Part shown: in pieces, positions 9,717 through 20,176 of the stretch
Layout of the letters: the number at the start of each line of letters is the position of its first letter
Numbering within the stretch: position 1 is the first letter of the stretch
DNA from: Vanessa cardui
Taxonomy: Eukaryota; Arthropoda; Insecta; Lepidoptera; Nymphalidae
Reading direction: 5' to 3'
DNA: 64,000 nt
Assembly (NCBI RefSeq): GCF_905220365.1
Contig: NC_061147.1
Span: 744,001-808,000, forward strand
The notes under the pieces: model-generated
Databases searched by the model: none
Seen by the model: the letters and a program-made list of their open reading frames with translations, nothing else
Told to the model about the DNA's origin: nothing
Program-made: the position numbers and the translations under genes

Positions 9717-10802
9717 GTAAAATTTTGATGTATTATTATAGGTATATACTAAAAAAACAATAACATCCCGCAAAAATGTAATAATAGGAAAGAAGAACGA
9801 TGTAATTATCTTTACCTATTATTATACTTTCAAAATAATTGAATTTTGAAGTGAATATTGCAAGTAACTAAAAATATTATGAATGAATATGACTATTTGT
9901 AAATTAGCAAAACCAAAGCTACATTTTTTTATATTTCTCCTCGTTTCTTCGGGATAGACTTGAAACGTCCAAACCTCGTGTTATCACTTCAATGTTAGGA
10001 AATCCACAACAGTGCGAAATTTAAAGAATATTCTACCTCGCATAATCACTCTGTATAACTACGATTACCATTTGGAATCCTACAAGAGAAGAGCCTACTT
10101 ATTTCAAAAAGAAAAACCTCACCTGATATCATCAGTTTGGCAGAATTCAAATAATAGTAAAGTCAATCAATTCGGCCTCATGAGCAAAAAATCCAATCTG
10201 GGCTACAATTCAAAAAGTAAAATAATTTCTGCCTTACCGCAAAGGACTTCAATAAAATCTATAATATAACGAAAACATTCCGTACATTTACAATTTCACG
10301 TACAACACAAATTCAACGCGGCTAACATCGCAGGACAAAGCTAGTTTATATACAAAATGGAAAACTAACAATAGAAAAATTTCCATTTGAAATGTATGTC
10401 AAGGAATGAATAAAAAGATTTCAGTAGGACGCCCCGTGAATCTATCACTGCAGACTTGATAGAGATTATGTTGTCAGCATATTTGGATCATCGATAGCGA
10501 TGTTTAATTCATATTTGTTTAAATTGTGAATAAGTATGCGTCATTGTATTTATGTTTGCTTTGAAAGTATGTATTACACAATTAGTTATATCTATATGTA
10601 TATATTTTATATTAAAAAACTCGAGAGATCGTACAAAGTTTGATGTGATGACTCATGGCTGCAAATGCCTATTAATAACTTATATTATAAATGAGAAAGA
10701 ACCGCTGAGCCGATTTAGTTGAAATTTTAAGCCGGGGAGGGTTATAGACTACCTTTTTATAATTCAACTCTCAAGAGGGTAATATTGGATGATGGTATGT
10801 AT
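9717..10802. other. ort-like gene last intron, 5' part
   Basis: AT-rich. An open frame from 9964 to 10267 (about 101 codons, Asn, Ser and Lys rich) has no family resemblance and cannot be spliced in phase from the upstream exon. A short Helitron-like stretch lies at 10678-10760 (CGCTGAGCCGATTTAGTTGA). Confidence 0.45.
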
Positions 10803-11018
10803 GCCAAGTGGTTAAAACGCTTGCATCTTAACCGATGATTACGATTTCAAACCCAGGCAAGAACCACTGAATTTTCATGTGCTTAATTTGTGTTAATAAT
10901 TTATCTCGTGCTCGGCGGTGAAGGGAAATATCCTGAGGAAACCTACATGTGTCTAATTTCATAGAAATTCTGCTACATGTGTATCCAACCCGCATTGGAG
11001 TAGTGTAGTGTTTAGTGT
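10803..11018 (+). repeat. SINE-A, left arm of inverted pair
   Basis: Head CCAAGTGGTTAAAACGCTTG, B box TTTCAAACCC, body down to AACCCGCATTGGAG. Truncated at its 3' end where the opposite copy begins. Confidence 0.85.
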
Positions 11019-11239
11019 AAAGGCCTCCTTTCCTAGTAAGGAGAGGGTTTGGAACATATTCCACCACGTTGTTCCAATGCGGGTTGGTGGAATACACATG
11101 TGTCAGAATTTCAATGAAATTATAAGATGAATTGTAAACACAAATTAGGCACATACATATATAGTGGTGCTTGCCTGGGTTTGAACCGGAAATCATCGGT
11201 TAAGATGCACGCGTTCTAAACACTGGGCCATCTCGGCCC
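11019..11239 (-). repeat. SINE-A, right arm of inverted pair
   Basis: On the + strand it opens AAAGGCCTCCTTTCCTAG and ends ACTGGGCCATCTCGGCCC, with an internal deletion around the CACCGCCGAG stretch. It lies 48 bp from the last exon. Confidence 0.85.
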
Positions 11240-11287
11240 GGAAGTCGGCCTCGGAATGTTCATAGTTAATGAGGTTATTGTTTACAG

Positions 11288-11416
11288 GAGCCAGCAGAGG
11301 CCGCCAAAGCGCGCATGAGAGCCATCAGCATCGACCGCTTCTCCCGCGTCTTCTTCCCTCTCCTCTTCGCGGTCCTCAACCTGACGTACTGGATCCAGTT
11401 CGCACAATACATCTGA
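11288..11416 (+). CDS. ort: HisCl2/Ort-like channel, last coding exon with M4 and stop
   Basis: The exon follows TTGTTTACAG in phase 0 and runs 42 codons to TGA. It reads EPAEAAKARMRAISIDRFSR and then VFFPLLFAVLNLTYWIQFAQ and YI. IDRFSRVFFP is the conserved entry to M4 in this family, and M4 is followed by only a few residues outside the membrane. Codon use is GC-rich like the M2 exon. Joined to the previous exon, the M3-M4 loop is only about 30 residues, much shorter than I recall for fly Ort. A head-to-head pair of SINE-A copies ends about 48 bp before the acceptor. Confidence 0.9.
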   Translation, partial: EPAEAAKARMRAISIDRFSRVFFPLLFAVLNLTYWIQFAQYI

Positions 11417-11599
11417 TTGTCTTAAATGACACTATGTGTCCCTAACTCCGAACTTTCCGTAGTCATCTGAGAGCGGAAATTATTCGTGAAGATTTGGCTG
11501 TACATTCTCGGTTCTGTTAACTATCCAGTGTTTAAGTTAAGTTAAAATATTAACGTGAATACCATTTATCACAATTAATATTCTAGAAAATCGAGAGGA

Positions 11600-11700
11600 T
11601 GAAATAAAACTAGTTTTAACGGATTTTAATCGGGTATATTAATTATTTTTATCATCCCGACGTTTCGAGCACTTTACAGCGTTCGTGGTCACGGGTAGAC
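11600..11700 (-). repeat. Penelope-like/hammerhead-like repeat, copy 1
   Basis: Opens AAATAAAACTAGTTTTAACG and carries CATCCCGACGTTTCGAGCAC then TTTACAGCGTTCG at 11653-11685. The reverse complement of that core recurs at 21988-22020 and 45161-45193. Confidence 0.65.
11603..11608 (+). terminator. candidate polyadenylation signal of the ort-like gene
   Basis: AATAAA lies 187 bp past the stop codon and is the first canonical hexamer downstream. It sits at the very edge of a dispersed repeat that begins AAATAAAACTAG, so if it is used, the 3' end of the message would be supplied by a mobile element. Variant signals in the preceding AT-rich sequence cannot be excluded. Confidence 0.35.
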
Positions 11701-11991
11701 TGAGGTGACATTTGTCTATTTGAAGTACAAAGGAAATATTATTAACAACTACCGCCAACGATTTCTCAATTGGTATCTTGAGTAACGTCCCGGTTGCACG
11801 CAGAAGGCACTGATTGTATCTTTAGGTCTTGCAGTCTGTTGGATTTGGGATTTTAAATTTTTAATAAGTGGATCCCAGGTGTTAGTAACTCGAGTTTAAA
11901 GATAATGGTATACAATTAAGCACTTCTTAATGTTATGCTTTTCTTGTTTGTTCCTGATTCATGGTGACCTATCTGTTTTATTTGATAGATA

Positions 11992-12184
11992 TCTATATTA
12001 ATATTATAAATGAGAAAGTAACTCTGTCTGTCTGTGGCTCTTTCACGATCAAACAGCTGAATCGAATTTGATGAAATTTGGTATGAAGTAAACTTAAACT
12101 CCAAAAAAGGATATTGGCTATCTCTTTCCTAAAACATGGCAACTAACACCCTAAAATGCAAGTGAAGCCATGGGAGATTACTAG
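11992..12184 (+). mobile_element. Helitron-H, non-autonomous, complete ends
   Basis: Starts TCTATATTAATATTATAAAT, preceded by A, and ends GGGAGATTACTAG, followed by T. TC...CTAG inserted between A and T is the Helitron pattern. Length 193 bp, no ORF. Confidence 0.75.
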
Positions 12185-13030
12185 TAGGTATTAAAATATA
12201 CCTACCATGTCATAATATGAAGTGCTCAGTAAAGGCGGGTTGTTAAGTGTTACATAAAAACAAAACCGTTCTCCTATCCACCAACATTTTGGAAAATGCC
12301 GGGGTAAAATTCAAACCTTCTCTAAATAAGAGTGGGTTATTATTAGGAAACCATCTTATTTCACTATTATAAGTATAGAATCTAGGCTAGGTTAATTACC
12401 AATCAAATCAAATAAGTGATGATAAACACAAAATTTAGATAAATCATAAATATTCTTAATTGATGAATGATTTAATGAATGAACGAATGTGAATGATATT
12501 ACAATTAAATGATGATTTAGTGTATATTCAATAAGTGCTAGAATAGTTTATAAGTTAGTAAATTTTCCGTGACTATGCGTGTATTTTTCTTTATTATACC
12601 GCATTTATTTATTTCCGACACATTATTCTCTAGTACCTGTAACAATGTGTTAAGTAAATAGGATATGAACGCAAAAATCATGCGCTTCCACATTCTCACA
12701 ATTATATGTAGTTATGAATTATCACCGAGAATGTACAGCTAGCATAGTGTCCGTACATTTAAGAGTAACAATCGAATAAATAATAATTAAAACATCTTGC
12801 TTTATTTAATTAATAGTCTTGTGTATTTCAGATGTAGAATTATAAAGCTTTACAATAAGCCAATAACAGAGAAATGTTGCTTAAGAAATGACTAGCTAAA
12901 CGATGCTCTGTCTTCTTCTTTCACATGTCAAATCAATAGTGACAGAAAGAGAAAGTTTATAAAACTATGGAAGTGAAGCAAAAAAAGCGCTTTTTGCTGA
13001 TATGTCAAAAGAGTTGTTATTAACTAATTT
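12185..13030. other. AT-rich intergenic DNA, no gene seen
   Basis: Downstream of the ort-like gene. No ORF or clear repeat recognised. AATAAA near 12775 could serve as a late polyadenylation site but nothing else supports it. Confidence 0.35.
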
Positions 13031-13032
13031 GC

Positions 13033-13224
13033 AGTCAGAGTAAGAAAACCTTCGTCTTTCCAATTCATTCCTTAATCAAGTCTTAAACTCTTAGTACCTT
13101 TTGAATCTAGACATAGAATCATTGCGAGGCAATATGTCATTCTCGATCGGTAAAGCTAATCATCGCTCATACTGAGCACACGAAAATAGATCTTAAGGCA
13201 ACAAACCATTTCTTACCCCGACTG
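13033..13224. mobile_element. MITE-I, copy 1
   Basis: Ends CAGTCAGAGTAAGAAAACC and TTCTTACCCCGACTG are inverted repeats of about 15 bp. Length 192 bp. The flanks are TG and TA; the other two copies have TA on both sides. Confidence 0.75.
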
Positions 13225-13410
13225 TACCACGCGTTCTGTTGGTCTGTTTATATAATGAGAAGACATATGAATGTTAAGCTGAATCTTCTAAACAATATTT
13301 ATAATCAAAGCTTAACATTTTAACTGAATATATCTGAATTATTGATACGCTTCCATCAAGTTAAATTTCACTAAATTTAATTAAAGTTATAATAGTTTAG
13401 TAATCTTTAA

Positions 13411-13682
13411 CTTGGTGGTAGGGATTTGTGCAAACCCGATCTGGGGTACCATCAGATATTCTACCGCTAAACAATAGTACGCAGCATTGTTGTGTTTCGG
13501 TTTGAAGGGTGAGTGAGCCAGTGTATCTACAGGCACAAGAGACATAGCATCTTAGTTCCCAAGGTTGGTGGCGCATTGAATAGTTATTATTTCTTACAGC
13601 GTCATTGTTTATGGGTGATGGTGACCACTTACCATCAGGTGGCCTATATGCTCGTCCGCCAAACTATTCCATAAAAAAAAAA
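13411..13682 (+). repeat. repeat B, near full length
   Basis: CTTGGTGGTAGGGATTTGTG to CCGCCAAACTATTCCAT and an A run. A short deletion near 13446 removes the CACCCACTCA segment. Confidence 0.85.
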
Positions 13683-14227
13683 CAGTAATAGTGTATATGA
13701 ACATTTTGATATGAGAATCAAATGGATTACGGGTTAATTTTGTCCTGTTAAAAGTTTGAAACGACATAAATGTGGTATCTATACTCGAGACTTTCGAATA
13801 GGAAATAGTTAGGCGGGGGTCAAACGATGGCGGGTGGTTACATCAACAACACCAATGTGCAATCAACCATGGTAAGGCTAACTAATAGTCATATATGTTT
13901 TTCCTAGATTTTTTTTTGCTAGAAAAACGCATACCCAATCGGAACTCTTTTCAACAAACAGCAAAAACCTTTACCCCACGTGAAGTACGGAATAAAACGA
14001 GTCCCACCAACACTAACAGTGCAGAATACACAGGGTATTTTGGTACTGATAGTGTTGCTGGTATATACTAGTGGTACCCACGCTGTCTTTCCGGAGAGCG
14101 TCACGGGATCGCTTCAGCATTCTACCGTGCCGTAATTTCACTGGCTCAATTAACTTTCAAAGCATTTCATAACAGTTCTCCCAAACATAATTATTTTATT
14201 TAGTTGTGTCCGTTATAGTGACAGATT
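13683..14227. other. intergenic DNA with an unassigned GC-richer block
   Basis: 13900-14130 is richer in GC and encodes a 61-codon minus-strand frame without family resemblance. It may be an old transposon fragment. The remainder is AT-rich and featureless. Confidence 0.3.
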
Positions 14228-14360
14228 TATTTATTTATTGCACCCAATCTTAAAACTTAAAATAACATTTTTGTTTCACAAAAGTTGCATGAGGTGCAAC
14301 AGGCGGCCTTATCGCTAAGCAACGATCTCTTCCAGGCAATCTTTGGGTAGAGGATCATAA
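14228..14360 (-). repeat. LINE 3' UTR fragment
   Basis: TTTATTTATTTATTGCAC start and GGCGGCCTTATCGCTAAGCA then GATCTCTTCCAGGCAA are wording I recall from 3' ends of lepidopteran LINEs. No coding part is attached. Confidence 0.45.
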
Positions 14361-15673
14361 TATTGACAGATTCATATTCATATTCATAAATAATAAACTA
14401 AAAAATCTTGTACATTAAAAATACTTCATACTATATGTAATATTGTATTCGTTCAATTGTGTGTATGCATATATTTATAATGTAGCCGTTTTTAGATACT
14501 CAAATACATAACGCTTACTTTAAATGTAAAATAAAAAGTTCTAAATAAGTAATTTCGTTATAATTTAAGTAAATATTTAATTATGTTATGTAAAGAAATT
14601 AACAGATTATATGATATTATTATATACGAAAACGCGCTGCATCTTATATAAAGTCTTATGTATATTAGTTTCGTAGTTTTGTTTAGCTATGCTACAAAAA
14701 ACACGTCATTTAATAATAATAAATAGATTTGGAAACTGCGTCTAGTTGTGTGCAGATCATATTGTGTAACTTTGATAGGTGTAACTAAAATTTAATTAGA
14801 GAACTGTTTATTTTTTTTTAAATAATATCAGACACAGATCTATGTAATAAGGATGACTAATAGTGAAATATAATAATAAGAACGCTTGAATCTAATTTTA
14901 AGAACATAAATTTGGGCATTTGTAATTATTGTCTCAGAAAATATTTAAAATAAAACGTAAGTCAGAGTTTGTTTGTTCCACGTAGATTCGTAAGGTAATA
15001 AGTTTGGTTAGTTATTATAATGTCTCAGTGAAATTATAACGTTTTGAATTAAACTACATGTATTTACTATTATATATTTAATATTTATACGATTGCAAGC
15101 CTCTTTAACATTTAGTATGAAGGAATATGTGGGCATATCCGCAGTGGAAAGGAAGAAATGGATTAAACGTCAATATGTTACTTTTGGAAAATGAGATTTA
15201 AAATTAAGTGAGTTAAACTCATTTTTCAGTAATCTCATTTTGGCGCTTTTTCTAAATGACGATATGCAGATTTAAGGGAAGAGCTAAGTTTTTATGTACT
15301 TTGTCAATTTGTTTTTATAATTATTCATTTCACAAATCGCATTTTTCCAGTCAAAAGCAGTTATGACAAATGTCAAAAATACTCTAGAAATTACGTACCG
15401 TAGTCAACGTAGTTAATAATTCAGCTGAGGATTATTCAGAGAAATAGATTCAGAAACGTATGTCGTATAGTTACCGTTATGAGGCGGCCCTATATATCTA
15501 CAATAATTTTGGTCAATATTTTTACTGTGCAATAATATTGAATAACCTCTTCGAAGACAAACGTTCAATTATATTTAGCAAAGATTGACAAACCATTTAC
15601 ATCAATATTTTCATGAAAGATACATGTCTGACGACGAAGTTATGGCTGGAAACAACTCTCCCAACAAACAAAC
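14361..15673. other. AT-rich intergenic DNA, no gene seen
   Basis: No gene or repeat family recognised. 15190-15235 contains a short imperfect palindrome (TGAGATTTAAAATTAAGTGA then ACTCATTTTTCAGTAATCTC). Confidence 0.35.
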
Positions 15674-15803
15674 AAAGGCCTCCTCTCCCTTTAAGGAGTA
15701 GGTTTGGAACATGTTCCACCACGCTGTTCCAAGGCGGGTGGGTGGAATACACATGTGGCTGAATTTCTAGGAAATTTTGTCACATGCAGGTTTCCTCACG
15801 ATG
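15674..15803 (-). repeat. SINE-A 3' half
   Basis: AAAGGCCTCCTCTCCCTTTA to TGCAGGTTTCCTCACGATG. The head part is absent. Confidence 0.8.
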
Positions 15804-15948
15804 ATACACCGTACAAAATATACATATTGCGTAAATTTAAGCTCGCTCAAACTTCTGTTGTCTCAATCATTGCGCAATTTTTCAATGTTATCCCTACACT
15901 GCTAACAATATTTTACAATTAACCATATTGTGGAATATTATTGTACAC

Positions 15949-16145
15949 TAGCTGCGAACGCGACCGCGCGATTGAAATTAACAAAAAAATATATTGTAGC
16001 CTAAGTTACTCCCTATTATATAAGTTATCTGTCAGTCAAAGTCCTGTCAAAATCGGTCCAGCCGTTCCAGAGATTAGCCGGACAGACAGACCGACAAAAA
16101 TTGTAAAAAATGTTATTTTGGTATATGTACCGTGTATACATATGC
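15949..16145 (-). mobile_element. Helitron-G, non-autonomous, fragment
   Basis: On the + strand it begins A then CTAGCTGCGAACGCGACCGC, the reverse complement of a CTAG|T end. It continues to AATCGGTCCAGCCGTTCC and GACAGACAGACCGACAAAAA. The TC end was not located, so the right limit is approximate. Confidence 0.5.
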
Positions 16146-16519
16146 ATTGAGTAAAAAAGGGCTATTTTAATGTTACAAAAAAACACACCAATTTTATTAT
16201 ATGTATGTATAGATGTGTGGGCCGGGCCGCCTTAGTTTGTAGTTTCATAGTTGACATGTTTTACTGATAATACAAATAACTCCATTTATAAATTACCGTA
16301 ATGATATAGTTTGTGATATATTTAACATCATTAAGTGTTGAAAACGAATATTAATAAAACCTTAATTTATAGAAATATTACCTAATAATCAATAAAATAA
16401 CGCGTTCTATGTAAATTATTTAAGAATGTCTTGTAATATTCCGATAGTACAATTTCAATCTCGCTTAAAAATTTACGACCATTAATTAAAACTATCAATA
16501 AATGATATTATTTATAAAT

Positions 16520-16659
16520 TTATTAATTACGGGATATTTACCATGTTTTTTATTTTTATTCGGTGGAGCTCGATATTTCGACATTATCTACGAATGTCTT
16601 GTTCACGGGACTCGTAAAATAAAAATAAAAAAACATGGTAAATATCCCGAAATTAATAA
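16520..16659. repeat. snapback repeat with 40-bp arms
   Basis: Left arm (16520-16560, ...ACGGGATATTTACCATG...) pairs with right arm (16618-16659, ...CATGGTAAATATCCCG...) almost perfectly around a loop of about 57 bases. The loop reverse complement holds CCCGTGAACAAGACATTCG and TGTCGAAATATCGAGC, laid out like the repeat core at 45161. Confidence 0.85.
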
Positions 16660-16983
16660 CTTTAATAATAAAAATAACCATGTTAATTTAAAATCTAATA
16701 ATATTATTATTATTTTTAATTACGAAATGAGTTTATTTTTCAAATTGTGTAATTATAAGAATTGTATCATAAAACATGTAGGTATATTTTATTAATCAGT
16801 AATCTAGTTTATTTGATTAAAATGATAAAATAATAATTTCCTATATCATTTTGTTGTATTATTTAAGTTGTTATCGCTCTTGTTGTTATAATTTTAGTAT
16901 TAGAATTTTAATTGTGTTGATAATTAAAAATATATTATTCGTTTGAAATGTACTTTTTTATTTTATAATTGTCATACAATGTA

Positions 16984-17178
16984 CAGTCAGAGTAAGATAC
17001 CTTCTTCAGTTTTCCAATTAATTCCTTTATCAAGTCTTAAACTCTTAATACCTTTTGAATATAAACATCGAATCATTGCGACGTAACATGTCATTCTCGA
17101 TCGGTAAAGCAGATTATCGCTCATACCAAGCACATGAAAATAGATCTTAAGGTGACGAACCTTTTCTGACCCCGACTG
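16984..17178. mobile_element. MITE-I, copy 2
   Basis: CAGTCAGAGTAAGATACC to TTCTGACCCCGACTG, 195 bp, flanked by TA on both sides. This copy best supports a Tc1/mariner-type TA target. Confidence 0.8.
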
Positions 17179-17236
17179 TACTTACCGACGGCGAATAAAA
17201 TAGGACTAATTTAGCTCTCTAGATTTATTTATTTTT

Positions 17237-17518
17237 GTTATAGGTTGGCGGACGAGCATATGGGCCACCTGATGGTAAGTGGTCACCATCACCCATAGAA
17301 ATTGACGCTGTAAGAAATATTAACTATTCCTTACATCGTCAATGTGCCACCAACCTTGGGAAAAAGATGCTATGTCCCTTGTCTGTAGTTAACTGGCTCA
17401 CTCATTCTTCAAACTGAAACACAACAATACTGAGTATTGTTATTTGGCGGTAGAATAACTGATGAGTGGGTGGTACCTACCCACACGGGCTAGCACAAAG
17501 CCCTACCACCAAGTAAAA
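17237..17518 (-). repeat. repeat B, near full length
   Basis: TTATAGGTTGGCGGACGAGC to CCCTACCACCAAGTAAAA. Confidence 0.85.
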
Positions 17519-18969
17519 GATAGTTATAATCCTCTCGTTCTTTTGTAGCTTCACTTATAAGCATGTAACTCACATATCTTCGCGATAATATAACCATTGA
17601 GTAAATGGTTCAAGGGTTAAAGTCTGTAGTGTGCTGGTACCCTCACAATAGTGAACAATAATCAACGGAAGTCGCAAGCGATCTGCTCACAATGGCAGCC
17701 AGCCATCGCGCCACTACATTCAAATGATGCTGTGAATACTGGCTAGGAATCAAACTAGCGCCGCTCGACAAATGACAAATTACCCAATAAATTGTCACTA
17801 AAACACTTACCTTTTATTTTTAATTTGGAAAACTTATGTGTTGAAGAGGTGTTATATACGGAAAACCATTTTAATCAAGAAGAAGATGTAGCGGACATAT
17901 AATAAACACAAATAACATTTTCAAAATATATACCACGAGTGACCCGTGTTGGCTTCGCACGGGTACTTGATATGTATCTTTATAGTACAGTCAAATTACA
18001 TAACTTTATTAAAAATTAAAGCCTATGTTTTATTCTGATATGTGGAGGTAATTTTACTTTAGGTACTGAAAAATTTCGTACAAATGCGTGATTACTTTTT
18101 TCGTGTAAGTAACAGTAATAAACATAGGAACACATATCCATCCTCACAAACTTTCTCGTTTATAAAATATTCGTAGGATAGGTTAGTTGGACATTCGAGT
18201 TTTAATTCAGAAACATTTTTAAAATAAGCAATTATTCGTCTCATTGCTGCCAGTGCTAAAAAAGGGCTGATACAAAAATCAAATAAAAAAATCAGAATTG
18301 GAATTTAATTGCCAATACTATTCTTGCTCATGATTTGTAGCTAATTTTTATTTTGATTCGTGTCTACTTATATCTTAAATTCTAAATGATAATACACAGT
18401 AACGTATCTATTTATTATAATATATTTATAAAGAAGATTGCCATTATTATTTTTTGTTATTATTATTTAATATGATATAGCTCATGTAATTATGATAGTT
18501 ATAGCAAAGAAATTTAAAACAAAATCAATTATTGATAGGCTATTTGACAATTCGAAAATTAAGTGTCAGTAATTGTAATCAGTATATATTACGAGTTTAA
18601 AAATGAATATTTATGAACGAAAATTGAAAATAAAACTTAATAATAAATAAAAAATCCATAAATAAAAATGCATTTTTTATATGTTTGTCACGTGACACAA
18701 AACGTTTCTCATTGGCCGGGCTAGTAATGAAGTTACTTGCTTGTTAATCTTGTTTACCTTCTATATGAACCTAAGATTAAAATATAGGCAAGTGATGTCA
18801 CAGACCCCATTGCAGCGTCATAATATCCAAGTAGCGTTTTCGTGCGCTATTTAAATATGGAATTTTTAATATGATATTTTTCGTCAAATATGTACTAGAA
18901 ATTAAAAAAAAAAACAACCTTTACTGGGTTCCTTAACCTCTACTAAACGTCAAAAGGCGTTTATTAAGA
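17519..18969. other. intergenic DNA with one Helitron end fragment
   Basis: 17935-17975 reads GAGTGACCCGTGTTGGCTTC then GCACGGGT, a Helitron-D end. 17620-17780 is GC-richer and unassigned. The rest is AT-rich without genes. Confidence 0.35.
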
Positions 18970-18971
18970 AA

Positions 18972-19208
18972 CTAGCGAAACACCCGGCTTCGCACGAGTG
19001 TAATGCTGGTATTAAATATAGTGCAGAACTTTTCTTGTTTCTTTACTATATTATACATGTATTTTAAACAAAAACCTCGGAGATGATTTGAGAGGAAAAT
19101 CGAATCCCTCTATCTATAAAAAAACCGTATCAAAATATAATGCGTATATCTAAGCATACATAGGGACAGACGGCGGTTAGCGACTTTGTTTTAAACTATG
19201 TAATGATT
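18972..19208 (-). mobile_element. Helitron-D, non-autonomous, both ends present
   Basis: On the + strand CTAGCGAAACACCCGGCTTC preceded by A, through AGCATACATAGGGACAGACG, to GACTTTGTTTTAAACTATGT and AATGA followed by T. Read on the minus strand that is TCATTACATAG...CTAG between A and T. Confidence 0.75.
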
Positions 19209-19562
19209 CAAGGTCTATCATTGAGTAAAAATAACACTAACGTCAAATAAATATTTACTTATACCGTAAAAACTTGTTTGCAAAAAATATTTCTCTAATT
19301 ATTTTGCTTTTTATTATCTATTTCAATCACTTTTCGAAGTGTTTGTGTTTTTATGAAGTTTTTAAAAGATTTGAAAATCAAATTACGTCACGATAATGAC
19401 AAAAAACATTTTTATTAAAGTACACTTCTACCGTATATATACATTTGTATGTATACATACATATACATACAAGATGGAAACATACACTAAAATATTATTG
19501 TAATTAGGGCGAAGTATAATTAAATATTGCAGAGTCTTGGAGGTTGGTTATGTCAACCTTTA

Positions 19563-19759
19563 TCTATATTAATATTATAGTAATGTGAAAACTCTGCTTG
19601 TCTGTCCGTCGCTGTTTCGCGACCAAACCAATGGACCAAATTTGATGAAATTTGGTGTGAAGCAAACTTGAACTTCAGGAATGGACATAGGCTACGTTTT
19701 TTGTCCAACGTATGACAACAAACCCCTGAAGCGCGAACGAAACCGCAGGCGACAACTAG
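19563..19759 (+). mobile_element. Helitron-H, non-autonomous, complete ends
   Basis: Starts TCTATATTAATATTATAGTA after A and ends GCAGGCGACAACTAG before T. 197 bp. Confidence 0.75.
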
Positions 19760-20117
19760 TATAGGTATTATACATTATAATAGTACATTATAAGAGCAAT
19801 TTTTCGACCCGGTCACTTTCGAACATTGAAAATTAAAACGGCAACAGCTATAAACTGTATTAAATAGTGCTCCGATCGCTTAAAGTACGTAGTTGTTTCA
19901 GAATTGGCATCTGTGTTGTGAACCAAGACAACACAGCACCATATTTATTGTGTTATTGATCATTAAGACGGTTGCAACTCATTTAGAACACATACAAAAG
20001 CTTTCCGGGAAATAGAGCAAGTGGAAAAGTTTCTTGATGAGAGCTGTCAGTAGCTTTGATCTAAAAAAAATAATACCTAGTATTACATATACATAGATAG
20101 ATGTATTCACATATATA

Positions 20118-20176
20118 GATGCTACATCTAAGCTGTGCCGCACATAGATAGTGCGGCACAACTTAGATGTAGCATC
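20118..20176. repeat. 26-bp-arm palindrome at end of MITE-J
   Basis: GATGCTACATCTAAGCTGTG and CCGCAC at 20118-20143 pair with 20151-20176 at 25 of 26 positions around a 7-base spacer. The right arm is the terminal repeat of the adjacent MITE-J. Confidence 0.9.

Noticed and set aside
10828..11196. 122-codon minus-strand frame
   Set aside because: It lies across the inverted SINE-A pair and repeats the translation seen in other SINE-A copies.
13919..14104. 61-codon minus-strand frame in a GC-richer block
   Set aside because: No family resemblance, no splice context and no start context; recorded only as an unassigned block.
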